A DNA stretch of 56,639 bases, taken from contig CAJQKB010000089.1 of NCBI GenBank assembly GCA_905478775.1, positions 1 through 56,639 on the forward strand, read 5' to 3'. The stretch is from an uncultured Opitutales bacterium. GTDB lineage: Bacteria; Verrucomicrobiota; Verrucomicrobiia; Opitutales; Seribacteraceae. The translations under genes were made by a program, and so were the position numbers. Shown here piece by piece: positions 28,009-36,481 of the stretch; positions within the stretch are counted from its first letter, which is position 1; the number at the start of each line of letters is the position of its first letter. The notes beneath the pieces are model-generated. The model did no database searches. It was not told the DNA's origin and saw only the letters and a program-made list of their open reading frames with translations.

Positions 28009-29760
28009 ATGAATATAAAGATAGTATTGATAGGCTTAAACGCTGTGCTTATGGCATGGATATACTTTAATCTAAATGATCAAGATCAATCGGGTATGAT
28101 TGATAAATTAACCAATATCAGCAATTTAGATGAACTTGAGCAAATAGAGATAGTAAAACAGAATCAAAACTTCTTACTAATGAAAGAAGGGTTTGCTTGG
28201 AAAATAAAAAAACCAATCGAATGGGAAGTTGATGAATTTTCAATCACCAACTTTATTACAATTTTTTCACACCTCGACTTTAATAAACTATTTGATTACA
28301 AAGAAATTACTGATCGTGGAGAAATAGTAAGTGACTACGGAATAAATTCAGAATCGATTATACTCCAATTAGTAAAATCGAATCATACAATTAAAATTAG
28401 GATTGGGAATTCAACCAGAGATAAAAAATTTGTTTTTTGCGAAGTACAAATTGATGAAAACCCCGATATAGAGATATGGAGGATTTCAAACGAACTGCTT
28501 GATATTACAGAAATACCCCTTCAGGATTGGGCTGTTAATAACTTAATACGAACGAATCTGCACCAAGTACAAAGTATTTCTGCTTCGATTAAATTGAATA
28601 ACTCCAATTTAAATACTACAAAACTAGTCAAAAATGATATTGGAGAATGGGAGTTTGAATTACCATTTAAAACAAAAGCCAACAACGAAAACGTGCGATT
28701 ACTTTTAAATAGATTGTTAACCATTAAAGTGATCGACTTTAATGTTAATGAGGAAAAAAATGAATCATCACTGACTGCATTTGATGATTGGAAATTCAAA
28801 CTTATATTAACCTCGAATAATTTAAATCATGAATTTCAATTCAGTGAAGAAATTAAATCCGATGAATCATCTTACCACTATTGCAAGACAAGTTACACTG
28901 ATCATATTATAAAATTAGACAAATCATTCAAGTCTTACTTATCAGACTGGAGTACAAAATTGCGCGAGCGTAAAATATTTAGATTAAAAAATGAAAGCAT
29001 ACAAAAAATAGTTGTTTCTAATTCTGATATTGGCATTACACTTGAACGACCATTCGATAATATTTGGGAAATCACATCGAATGAAGACATCGGATTTGAA
29101 GCAGATCCCTTTAAGGTAGATCAGTTTTTATTATACTTAAACAGAATGGAAATAAAAGAATTCATCTCATTTAAGGCAGAGCAAAGTGATATTGAATTTA
29201 ATCTAGAAAATAAATCAGTCTACAAAATCCAAATTACAAATAAAAATACTGAAGTTAAAACAATTTTGATTCAAAACAATCAACTTGATGCCACGCTTTC
29301 TAAAATTCTGATGGTTGAGGAATCGCTCTTGTGCTTAGTAAAGGAAGACTGGACTAAAATTTTGAACATTAAAACGTACGAGTTCAAAAAAAGGAGAATA
29401 TTAAATGAAAATAATTCTATTAAAAATATTCAAATAAGCAGTTTCGATTCTAATAAATCTATTTATAACCTTGAAAACAATGTCACTATCGATTTCACGA
29501 GTGATTTTAAAAATTTCGAAGTTGAATCTTTTGTAAATGATAAGAGTCAATTAGATGGAACTTGGTTAAAGGGAGATTGGGTTCCGTGGACCTACCTTAT
29601 CAATATTGAATATTCTGATAAAACGAACTCCAAACTTTTTCTCAGTGAAAAACTTTCTGAAAAGCAGTGGTTAGGCAGTTTAAGCAATGACAATCACACA
29701 TTTAATTTGCCAACATATTTGATACAAAAACTTTCTAAAGTGACAAAATCAAGTTATTAA
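28009..29760 (+). CDS. DUF4340 domain-containing envelope protein
   Basis: A 583-residue protein beginning MNIKIVLIGLNAVLMAWIYF, a single N-terminal signal anchor, then a long beta-rich extracytoplasmic region. Phrases such as NFLLMKEGFAWKIKKPIEWEVDEFSITNF, IWRISNELLDI and the later repeat ITLERPFDNIWEITS, FEADPFKVDQFLLYLNRM fit DUF4340, which occurs as tandem copies of about 180 residues and accompanies Gld-type ABC clusters. The frame continues upstream into gldG from a TTG; the ATG two bases after the gldG stop is clearly the better start. The DNA is very AT-rich. The function is not known; context suggests a periplasmic component of the transporter. Confidence 0.85.
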   Translation: MNIKIVLIGLNAVLMAWIYFNLNDQDQSGMIDKLTNISNLDELEQIEIVKQNQNFLLMKEGFAWKIKKPIEWEVDEFSITNFITIFSHLDFNKLFDYKEITDRGEIVSDYGINSESIILQLVKSNHTIKIRIGNSTRDKKFVFCEVQIDENPDIEIWRISNELLDITEIPLQDWAVNNLIRTNLHQVQSISASIKLNNSNLNTTKLVKNDIGEWEFELPFKTKANNENVRLLLNRLLTIKVIDFNVNEEKNESSLTAFDDWKFKLILTSNNLNHEFQFSEEIKSDESSYHYCKTSYTDHIIKLDKSFKSYLSDWSTKLRERKIFRLKNESIQKIVVSNSDIGITLERPFDNIWEITSNEDIGFEADPFKVDQFLLYLNRMEIKEFISFKAEQSDIEFNLENKSVYKIQITNKNTEVKTILIQNNQLDATLSKILMVEESLLCLVKEDWTKILNIKTYEFKKRRILNENNSIKNIQISSFDSNKSIYNLENNVTIDFTSDFKNFEVESFVNDKSQLDGTWLKGDWVPWTYLINIEYSDKTNSKLFLSEKLSEKQWLGSLSNDNHTFNLPTYLIQKLSKVTKSSY

Positions 29761-29763
29761 ACT

Positions 29764-32391
29764 GTGGATCCTAAAAAGGCATACAAGACTTTTTATAAAT
29801 ATCGAAAAAAATTAAATTTTTTCCTGCTGATAATATTTTTTTTGCAAGTACTTATTTTGTTTGTCTCAATTAAAGGTATTATAATACCAAACTCCTTCCT
29901 GAATAGTTTCATTACTCTACCTAAAGATAATGCACTAAGTTTCAAAGGGGTTTATTTTAAACTTCCAAAAATAATAAATGCCAAAGAGATAGTACTAATT
30001 TCAAAAAAAAATCACATAGTTCAACTTGAAAATCCGACAATTATTTTAAAGGATTATATTCCGAGTTCATTCGAGTCATTTTTAAAATTTAAAGCTAAGA
30101 TAATTAATTGTACTTTTCTAAAGTCAAAGAAGTTTATTAGTTTAAAAAATGTAACTGCGAATGTGGAAAGAAATTACTTACATATGTCTTTTGAAGTAAA
30201 TTCCGAAAAGATAGTTGTAAAGGTGAAAGGTAAGATTAACTTAACCAAAACCTTAAATAACACTAAAAAGCAAGAGGGTAGTCTAGATTCTATTTTTACT
30301 AATATTGAAAAATATAATAATCTAATACAAAAAAATTTACTCGAGATTAACACGACCGATTGTATCGAATTAGTATGTGTGTTCGACATTGACGAAAATA
30401 TCAAATTCAATGTCGTCCAAAAAGCTTCTAATGACACAAACCCCGTTATCTCAGGACTTAAGACTATCGGTACATTCGACTTAACCAAAGGAAGAATGAA
30501 ACGAATATCAACTCAAATAGAGAAACTTCGACTACCCTTTTCCAATTCTACCGTTGAATTTAATAAATCTAATATTTTCCTATCTGACACGAAAGGTAAT
30601 CAAAAAAATTCCGCAATCAATTACTTTGTGAACTGCAACAGTAATTCTATTAATTTTGACGGAGTGATAAAGGGGTCAACTTCTAATTTATTTCTTAATT
30701 TTAATTCTTATGATAAATTTATAAATACCATACTGATTCTTGATAATAATACTTCAAATTGCAGTAATTTCATAAAATGGAACCCCGCAGACTCAGTATT
30801 TTCTATTGATGGGCATAATAAATTCATACCTAATTTGCTAGATTTTAAAATTATCAAAAACAAAAAAACTTTTAACTTTATTACAGGGGATTTAATCGAA
30901 ATAGGTATAAATAGTTTCTCCATTATTAATGAACCTAACCCCCAAAATTACATTACAATTCTTGGGAACAATGTTTCTGTCCTTGATGCACCAGATGGCA
31001 ACTATTCAGGTTCCGGAACATTGAATGACAACCTAAGCCTTACTTTTACCAATGCATACGGTAAAATGGGAAACAGTCAGGTTCAAGGCACATACTCTCA
31101 AGAATGGAGTCCATTGAATTATGAATTTGTATTAAATGGTCAGTGCAATCCAACCGATATCAATAATTGGATGGGAGAATGGTGGACTGAAATCTGGACT
31201 GACTTTGCATTTAATCTAGATGATGTTCCTCTTGGAGATTTTATTATTTCAGGTTCATGGGGGGGGGACTCTAACCATAGCACTGATGGCAAGATAAATG
31301 CGTCCCATTATAAATACAAGCAATTGGACGTCATAAATTCAAATATTCATGTTAATGTAGATGCTAAAAAAACTACTTTATTCCTCAACCATTTAGAACA
31401 TTCAAGGGGTGTTATTGGTGGTCATGTTACAATACCACGTTTAGCAGCACGCCAATCAGAACTATTAAATTTCAAAATGATTGGTGACTTTCCAATAAAT
31501 GATGGAAGGAATATTCTAGGAGATTTCGTGGAGGGATTCTTAGATGACTTTAATTTAACAACAATTAGGGTAGACACACATGGCGACATAGATATCCGGT
31601 CAAACAAGTATAATTTTCCAGAAACAAGCGATAATAATTTTCATATAATTACAGACACAGATAAAAATGGTTCATGGAACGGCATTAATTTTACTAGTTT
31701 TAAGGGTACAATAATAAAAGAAACAAATTCCCTACTTTTTGATTTCCCTACAATTCAAACTTGTAATGGAAATATTTCACTCCTTATCGATTCTAATTTA
31801 ACCAATAAGAATTCTAATATTAATCTTAAAACAAGTAATCTTAAAGTAGATGAACTTTATGATTCTATTATATCCTATCAATTAAAAACTGACAAAATTA
31901 TATTATCTGACAAAGACTCAACTTCGATATCAGAAAATGGTATTGTTGATTTTAGTATTAATGCAACCTGTACAGATTTTGATTTCACGAGTTTAAACGG
32001 CACTGGTAAAATTAAAATTAAGGACAAGGAATTAAGCAAAATTCGATTACTTGGATTGCTTTCAAATGGTTTAGATGAATTGCCTTTGCCTTTTCCTTCG
32101 GGCACATTGAAGTTTAATACATTAGAAGGTTTATTTGAACTAGAAAATGGACTAATTACATTTGATAGTCTTGTACTTTCTGGTTTATTATCAAAGGTTG
32201 TAAGTAATGGAAACATTAACTTAGAAAATGGTGAATTAAATATTAAATCTAAAATACAACTTATTGGAAATGTTCCAATCATCAGCAAGATTGCACAAAT
32301 TGCAGATCCCTTGGCTGTTTTCGCTGAGATAAAGATAACAGGACCGTGGAATGATCCCAAATGGGAGTTTTTGCTTTCTCCGACTAAGTAA
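29764..32391 (+). CDS. Large AsmA-like envelope protein
   Basis: An 875-residue protein with an N-terminal cytoplasmic basic stretch (KKAYKTFYKYRKKLN), one membrane helix (FFLLIIFFLQVLILFVSI), and a very long beta-strand-rich extracytoplasmic region. The last 120 residues (IKIKDKELSKIRLLGLLSNGL, FNTLEGLFELENGLITFDSLVLSG, NLENGELNIKSKIQLIGNVPIISKIAQIADP, ITGPWNDPKWEF) match the C-terminal pattern of AsmA/YhdP/TamB-like proteins, which bridge the periplasm for lipid transport. It starts at a GTG three bases after the DUF4340 stop and ends the AT-rich cluster. A run of nine G (31259-31267) encodes Trp-Gly-Gly-Asp in frame. A link between the ABC system and lipid transfer is inference. Confidence 0.78.
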   Translation: MDPKKAYKTFYKYRKKLNFFLLIIFFLQVLILFVSIKGIIIPNSFLNSFITLPKDNALSFKGVYFKLPKIINAKEIVLISKKNHIVQLENPTIILKDYIPSSFESFLKFKAKIINCTFLKSKKFISLKNVTANVERNYLHMSFEVNSEKIVVKVKGKINLTKTLNNTKKQEGSLDSIFTNIEKYNNLIQKNLLEINTTDCIELVCVFDIDENIKFNVVQKASNDTNPVISGLKTIGTFDLTKGRMKRISTQIEKLRLPFSNSTVEFNKSNIFLSDTKGNQKNSAINYFVNCNSNSINFDGVIKGSTSNLFLNFNSYDKFINTILILDNNTSNCSNFIKWNPADSVFSIDGHNKFIPNLLDFKIIKNKKTFNFITGDLIEIGINSFSIINEPNPQNYITILGNNVSVLDAPDGNYSGSGTLNDNLSLTFTNAYGKMGNSQVQGTYSQEWSPLNYEFVLNGQCNPTDINNWMGEWWTEIWTDFAFNLDDVPLGDFIISGSWGGDSNHSTDGKINASHYKYKQLDVINSNIHVNVDAKKTTLFLNHLEHSRGVIGGHVTIPRLAARQSELLNFKMIGDFPINDGRNILGDFVEGFLDDFNLTTIRVDTHGDIDIRSNKYNFPETSDNNFHIITDTDKNGSWNGINFTSFKGTIIKETNSLLFDFPTIQTCNGNISLLIDSNLTNKNSNINLKTSNLKVDELYDSIISYQLKTDKIILSDKDSTSISENGIVDFSINATCTDFDFTSLNGTGKIKIKDKELSKIRLLGLLSNGLDELPLPFPSGTLKFNTLEGLFELENGLITFDSLVLSGLLSKVVSNGNINLENGELNIKSKIQLIGNVPIISKIAQIADPLAVFAEIKITGPWNDPKWEFLLSPTK

Positions 32392-32426
32392 AAGCAAGGA
32401 ATAAACTAATTCATTGAAATCTGTCG

Positions 32427-32457
32427 TTGCATGATTTTCAAAATAGATTTTTATAAA
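32427..32457 (+). promoter_or_regulatory. Weak promoter candidate for accBC
   Basis: TTGCAT (32427-32432) and TATAAA (32452-32457) are 19 bases apart, longer than the 17-base optimum, 37 bases upstream of the accB TTG. The -10 element overlaps the inverted repeat at 32443-32462. It lies in a 102-bp gap after the AsmA-like gene. Confidence 0.25.
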
Positions 32458-32462
32458 TCTAT
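32443..32462. repeat. Perfect 8-bp inverted repeat upstream of accB
   Basis: ATAGATTT (32443-32450) and AAATCTAT (32455-32462) flank a 4-base TTAT centre, giving a fully complementary 20-base element 31 bases before the accB start. It does not resemble the known BirA operator (TTGTAAAC-type arms spaced 14-15). It has no U-tract, so it is not a good terminator for the upstream gene. It could be an operator or an mRNA hairpin. Confidence 0.4.
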
Positions 32463-32493
32463 CATTCAATTTTATAAATAGGAGGAACTCATT

Positions 32494-32952
32494 TTGGACT
32501 TAAGCGAATTAAAAGGAATTATATCTCTAATGCAAAAATCTGATCTTACAGATTTAGAAATAGAAACCCAGGACTTGAAGCTACGATTAGCTCGTCCCGG
32601 TGACTCAAAAGGTCCGGTTTCATATCAAACTGATGCTATCCCTGTACAAATTCGCAAAGAACCTACAACAGTAGCCTCTTCTCCAACAAATGAAACGGAA
32701 CTGGATGAGGATACATATATTTTCAAATCTCCTATGGTAGGGACATTTTACAGGAAACCCTCCCCAGATGATCCCACATTTGTATCTTCTGGAGATAAAA
32801 TAAACAAAGGGGATGTTCTTTGCATTATCGAAGCCATGAAAGTAATGAACGAAGTGCAAGCAGATCAAGGTGGAGAAATTATTGAAATTCTTGTTGAGGA
32901 CAGTGTTAGCGTTGAATACGGGCAACCACTTTTTAAAATCCGCAAAAAGTAA
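32494..32952 (+). CDS. accB: Biotin carboxyl carrier protein of acetyl-CoA carboxylase (AccB)
   Basis: A 152-residue carrier of the biotin group in the first step of fatty acid synthesis. The N-terminal helix (LSELKGIISLMQKSDLTDLEIE) and a Pro/Thr-rich linker precede the biotinyl domain (from about residue 75, FKSPMVGTFYRKPSPDDP). The biotinylation motif EAMKVMNE contains target Lys116, and Val replaces the commoner Met after it. The start is a TTG, set with confidence by the full AGGAGG at 32480-32485, 8 bases upstream; this is the strongest ribosome binding site in the window. accC follows 6 bp later. Confidence 0.96.
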   Translation: MDLSELKGIISLMQKSDLTDLEIETQDLKLRLARPGDSKGPVSYQTDAIPVQIRKEPTTVASSPTNETELDEDTYIFKSPMVGTFYRKPSPDDPTFVSSGDKINKGDVLCIIEAMKVMNEVQADQGGEIIEILVEDSVSVEYGQPLFKIRKK

Positions 32953-32958
32953 TTTGCT

Positions 32959-34347
32959 ATGATTAAAAAGATTCTCATTGCAAATCGCGGGGAAATTGCA
33001 CTTCGCATTGTTAGAGCGTGTAGAGAACTTGGTATTCATACACTTGCAGTTTATTCAGAAGCAGATGAACAATCTCTTCATGTACAACTTGCGGACGAAG
33101 CAATTTGTATTGGTCCGGCTAGCGGGTCTGAAAGTTACCTTCGTGCAGATAGAATTTTAAGTGCGGCTGAAATTGGTGATATTGATGCGATCCACCCGGG
33201 ATACGGTTTTTTATCTGAAAACGCTGAGTTTGCAGAGCAGTGCGAATCATGTAACATCGAATTTATTGGCCCTCGATCTGAAACCATCAAAAAAATGGGC
33301 GATAAGGCAATGGCTAGAGAAACCGTAGCGAAAGCGGGAGTTCCTATAATACCCGGTAGTGATGGTCCTCTTGCAAATGAAATTGTGGCGACAAAAGTAG
33401 CTCAAAAAATTGGGTTCCCTGTGATTATCAAAGCAGTTTCTGGAGGTGGAGGAAGAGGAATGCGTATTGCACACAATGCCGTATCTTTTGCAAAAGAGTT
33501 TCTATCAGCAAGAATGGAAGCGGAGAAAGCATTTGGAGATGGTTCGCTTTATGTCGAAAAATACTTGGAGAGTCCGCGCCATATCGAATTTCAAATTCTT
33601 GCAGACAAACACGGAAATATGGTACACTTGGGCGAGAGAGATTGCTCTGTACAGAGGAGACACCAAAAAGTGATCGAAGAAGCTCCCTCCCCTTTCCTAG
33701 ATAAAAGCTTGAGAACTAGAATGGGTAAAGCAGCTTTAAAAGCAGCACAAGCAGCAAATTATGTGAACGCTGGTACTATCGAATTTTTAGTCGATGCAAA
33801 GGGCAACTTCTATTTCATAGAAATGAATACCCGTATCCAAGTCGAACATGCAGTAACCGAAGAGGCTACTGGTATTGATTTAATTAAAGAACAAATCCAA
33901 ATTTCCTCTGGGAAAAGACTTTCATTCTCTCAAAAAGATATATCCCTAGACAAACATGCGATTGAGTGCAGAATTTGTGCGGAGAATCCTTCGAAAGGGT
34001 TTATACCATCGCCGGGGACCATCGACCTTTATTACGCTCCAGGCGGACATGGCGTTCGTGTAGACTCTCATGTGTATGGCGGTTACATGGTCTCTCCTCA
34101 TTATGACAGCATGATATGCAAACTAATATCATACGGAAGAACCCGCAAAATTGCGCTAGACAGAATGTACCGAGCACTAAGCGAATACATTATTCGAGGG
34201 ATCGATACCAATATCGATTTTCTCAAAGCTGTAATTCTTGACCCAGCATTCCGACAAGGGGAAGCGACCACATCTTACATCGAAGAGTTTCTTGCGAGAG
34301 CTCCAAAAGATTTACTTGATAAACCAGTCAAAGAATCCAGAAAATGA
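32959..34347 (+). CDS. accC: Biotin carboxylase subunit of acetyl-CoA carboxylase (AccC)
   Basis: Carboxylates the biotin of AccB using bicarbonate and ATP. The 462-residue protein shows the N-terminal [55 protein letters not shown], the glycine-rich ATP lid [15 protein letters not shown], the ATP-grasp [34 protein letters not shown] with the catalytic Arg-Gln-Val-Glu, and [18 protein letters not shown]. Length and motifs are normal. It starts 6 bp after accB, and its stop overlaps the next gene by 4 bp (ATGA). The carboxyltransferase genes accA and accD are not in the window. Confidence 0.98.
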   Translation: MIKKILIANRGEIALRIVRACRELGIHTLAVYSEADEQSLHVQLADEAICIGPASGSESYLRADRILSAAEIGDIDAIHPGYGFLSENAEFAEQCESCNIEFIGPRSETIKKMGDKAMARETVAKAGVPIIPGSDGPLANEIVATKVAQKIGFPVIIKAVSGGGGRGMRIAHNAVSFAKEFLSARMEAEKAFGDGSLYVEKYLESPRHIEFQILADKHGNMVHLGERDCSVQRRHQKVIEEAPSPFLDKSLRTRMGKAALKAAQAANYVNAGTIEFLVDAKGNFYFIEMNTRIQVEHAVTEEATGIDLIKEQIQISSGKRLSFSQKDISLDKHAIECRICAENPSKGFIPSPGTIDLYYAPGGHGVRVDSHVYGGYMVSPHYDSMICKLISYGRTRKIALDRMYRALSEYIIRGIDTNIDFLKAVILDPAFRQGEATTSYIEEFLARAPKDLLDKPVKESRK

Positions 34348-34796
34348 CAAAAAAAACTAAAGACGAATCGATGGAGAACTCCATCCCTACCCTCTCAGAA
34401 GAATCGAGCGAACTTGGTACGATTAGAATCAACCATAGCGTAATTGCAGGAATTGTACGATTGGCTACCCAATCTGTTGAAGGCGTAGTTAATGTTGGCA
34501 CTGCAGGAGTGGTTGAAGGGCTTACTGATTTCTTCTCCAAGAAAGAATCTGAGCGCGGTGTGAAAGTTACAGAAACTTCTGATGGTGGATACGAAATTGA
34601 AGTGAGAGTAGTTCTCGAGTTTGGAGTAGACCTTGCCAAAACCGGGGTTTCTATTCAGGAAACAATTCGAGACCAAATTCTTTCAATGACTGGTAACCAT
34701 GCACGATCAATCGATGTAATTATTGACGATATTAAAATGGACTCACCCGAAAAAGATGAAACTGATGACCAATGGGCAAGTGACTCAACAAGTTAA
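34344..34796 (+). CDS. Asp23/Gls24-family protein downstream of accC (YqhY-like)
   Basis: A 150-residue soluble protein with the Asp23 domain: [29 protein letters not shown], a glycine-rich turn, [30 protein letters not shown] and [29 protein letters not shown]. The C-terminal tail is acidic. It overlaps the end of accC by 4 bp, so it is translationally coupled to acetyl-CoA carboxylase genes, the same arrangement as yqhY in Bacillus, where the protein affects carboxylase activity. That functional link here is inference from context. It is followed by a membrane-anchored relative. Confidence 0.88.
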   Translation: MTKKTKDESMENSIPTLSEESSELGTIRINHSVIAGIVRLATQSVEGVVNVGTAGVVEGLTDFFSKKESERGVKVTETSDGGYEIEVRVVLEFGVDLAKTGVSIQETIRDQILSMTGNHARSIDVIIDDIKMDSPEKDETDDQWASDSTS

Positions 34797-34809
34797 TTGA
34801 ATCTTATTA

Positions 34810-35247
34810 ATGTTTAATTTTGATTGGCATACTTTTCTTCATTGGGAGTTTTCGGATGCCATTGGAAATTCGGCATATTGGTACGCACTTGCAGTTCTAG
34901 CAGTCCTTTGCTCTTTACTATTTTTGATTAGAAAACTGCGCAAAGAATTGATCCCTGTTTTTTCAGATGAAGAAGGAAATGTACAAATTACACCTCATGC
35001 ACTGCATGAGTTAGTCAAAAAATCATGCGAAGATATCCCGGGTATTTTCTCACCTTCGACTTCTATAAAAAGAAAAGGGAAAAACTTCCGATTAGACATT
35101 AGGATTCGCATAAAACAGGATTGCAACATCAAGAATACCCGAAAAGTTCTTCGTGATAGGATTGAAGCGGTCATGATAGAAAACCTAAGTTTTACAAACT
35201 TTGAAGGACTTGATATTATAATCAAAGGCTTTCAGGGAGCAGATTGA
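34810..35247 (+). CDS. Membrane-anchored Asp23-related protein (AmaP-like)
   Basis: A 145-residue protein with an N-terminal amphipathic segment, one membrane helix (WYALAVLAVLCSLLFLI) followed by RKLRKE, and a cytoplasmic Asp23-like domain (about 55-143: ITPHALHELVKKSCEDIPGI, FRLDIRIRIKQDCNIKNTRKVLRDRIEAVM). The domain aligns in pattern with the neighbouring Asp23 gene but is more divergent. In Firmicutes AmaP anchors Asp23 to the membrane, and this pair has the same look. It lies 13 bp after the Asp23 gene and 6 bp from the convergent gcvT stop. Confidence 0.75.
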   Translation: MFNFDWHTFLHWEFSDAIGNSAYWYALAVLAVLCSLLFLIRKLRKELIPVFSDEEGNVQITPHALHELVKKSCEDIPGIFSPSTSIKRKGKNFRLDIRIRIKQDCNIKNTRKVLRDRIEAVMIENLSFTNFEGLDIIIKGFQGAD

Positions 35248-35253
35248 ATTCAG

Positions 35254-36351
35254 CTATTTACGTCGTAATACAGGAGGAGCGAAAAATAAGTCAACACTAG
35301 TGGATCGAACCTCTGCCTTCCATCCCAACTTATTAATATGCTCCAAACCCTTGGATGATATCCAAGCACTCCCTATGGGTTTTTTGATCGAAGGAGAGTA
35401 TCCACCGGACAACACTTCTCCATATTCTTTACCATCTAACAGAATCTTGGATCCGTCTCTTGGAATACGCCTATCCTCGACTTCATAAAACCTGACTCGA
35501 CCGGAAGCACCACTCTTTGATTCAGTGAGTAATTTTTGACGACCTACAAAGTCTTTTTTCTCCCACTTGATCGCCCAACTCAAACCAGCTTGTACTGGAG
35601 TTATAGAGGAAGATAATTCATGTCCGTACAAAGGAAATCCTGCCTCGAGTCTTAGACTGTCACGGGCTGCAAGACCTGCCCATCGACAATCTGCCTTGCC
35701 CTCGTATTGACTCAGTGCAATTGCCCAATTCTCCAGATCTTTTAATGGACAATAAATTTCAAATCCATCTTCTCCACTGTAACCAGTTCTAGAAATCAAT
35801 GCATGCCCAATTGAAAATTCTTGTTCTATAAAACACATTTTGGAAATGCAGGAAAGGTCTTGATTAATGACAGATGCTAAAATCTTTTCACTAATAGGTC
35901 CTTGCAAGGCTAATTGCCCAAATAAATTGGATTCGTTTATAATCTCACAATCAAAAGTACTGCTGTATTGAATAAAATGATTATAATCCTTTTCAATATT
36001 CGAGGCATTTACACATAATAAATAATCTACTTCACTTCTTTTGTAGACAATCAAATCATCTACTGTTCCACCATCTTCGTAACAAAAGGGAGAATAAATA
36101 GCACGACCTGAATTTACATTTTTTACAGTATTTGTTAAAACAAACTCTAGAAATTCACCGGCATCTCTACCCTGAACTCTAATTTCTCCCATATGACTTA
36201 CATCGAAAAGCGAGGATTGAGACCTTGTGTGTAAATGTTCATCAACTGCACTTCCATAAGAAACTGGCATTTCCCATCCTGCAAATTCAGTTAGCTTAGC
36301 TGAATTAAGGATGTGCAAATCTCGTAAATGTAATTTTTGGATGATAGTCAT
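35254..36351 (-). CDS. gcvT: Aminomethyltransferase, T-protein of the glycine cleavage system
   Basis: A 365-residue tetrahydrofolate-dependent enzyme that releases ammonia and makes methylene-THF from the aminomethyl group on H-protein. Clear motifs are FAGWEMPVSYGS, SQSSLFDVSHMGEIRVQGRDA, YSPFCYEDGGTVDDLIVYKR with the catalytic Asp, LALQGP, SRTGYSGEDGFEIYCP, GLAARDSLRLEAGFPLYGHEL and FVGRQKLL. It lacks the KGCYxGQ motif of the YgfZ relatives. No gcvH or gcvP is nearby. It starts at an ATG and diverges from the CNNM gene across 130 bp holding two hairpins. Confidence 0.96.
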   Translation of the reverse strand: MTIIQKLHLRDLHILNSAKLTEFAGWEMPVSYGSAVDEHLHTRSQSSLFDVSHMGEIRVQGRDAGEFLEFVLTNTVKNVNSGRAIYSPFCYEDGGTVDDLIVYKRSEVDYLLCVNASNIEKDYNHFIQYSSTFDCEIINESNLFGQLALQGPISEKILASVINQDLSCISKMCFIEQEFSIGHALISRTGYSGEDGFEIYCPLKDLENWAIALSQYEGKADCRWAGLAARDSLRLEAGFPLYGHELSSSITPVQAGLSWAIKWEKKDFVGRQKLLTESKSGASGRVRFYEVEDRRIPRDGSKILLDGKEYGEVLSGGYSPSIKKPIGSAWISSKGLEHINKLGWKAEVRSTSVDLFFAPPVLRRK

Positions 36352-36360
36352 GAAATATTA

Positions 36361-36381
36361 AAATCGCTTCTTTAGCGATTT
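36361..36381. repeat. Hairpin in the gcvT 5' leader
   Basis: AAATCGCT (36361-36368) and AGCGATTT (36374-36381) form a perfect 8-bp stem around a 5-base loop, 9 bases upstream of the gcvT ATG on the minus strand. On the minus strand it is followed by TTTTAATATTTC and then the ATG, so it could act on gcvT expression as a leader structure. No glycine riboswitch core is present. Confidence 0.45.
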
Positions 36382-36382
36382 C

Positions 36383-36416
36383 AGGATGCGAACTTTAAAC
36401 ATTGCGAATGTTTGCA
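36383..36416. repeat. Second inverted repeat in the gcvT/CNNM divergent region
   Basis: An outer arm ATGCGAAC (about 36385-36392) can pair with GTTTGCAT (about 36409-36416) with one G-T wobble, and an inner AAACATT/AATGTTT pair around GCG (about 36397-36413) gives an alternative stem. It lies immediately next to the first hairpin in the only divergent promoter region between gcvT and the CNNM gene. This may be an operator pair or an alternative-structure leader; nothing in the sequence decides which. Confidence 0.35.
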
Positions 36417-36481
36417 TATTTTTGCTAAAGATCAAATTAAAGCGTATATACTATTAAATTTCTAGCCTTATTTTTTCAGGA

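Noticed and set aside
31878-32360. 160-residue minus-strand frame inside the AsmA-like gene
   Set aside because: Low-complexity composition, fully antisense to the AsmA C-terminal motif, no start signal.
24615-32391. Horizontally transferred genomic island
   Set aside because: Despite low GC there is no integrase, tRNA, direct repeat or mobile gene, and the block is continuous with the housekeeping cluster upstream.
32443-32462. BirA operator upstream of accB
   Set aside because: The arms do not resemble TTGTAAAC/GTTTACAA, and the 4-base centre is far shorter than the 14-15 base spacing.
35254-36351. YgfZ (Fe-S repair GcvT relative) as identity of the gcvT gene
   Set aside because: The KGCYxGQ motif of YgfZ is missing, and the catalytic T-protein motifs are complete.
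36352-36481. Possible glycine riboswitch upstream of gcvT
   Set aside because: The characteristic glycine aptamer core motifs are absent on the minus strand; only simple hairpins are present.
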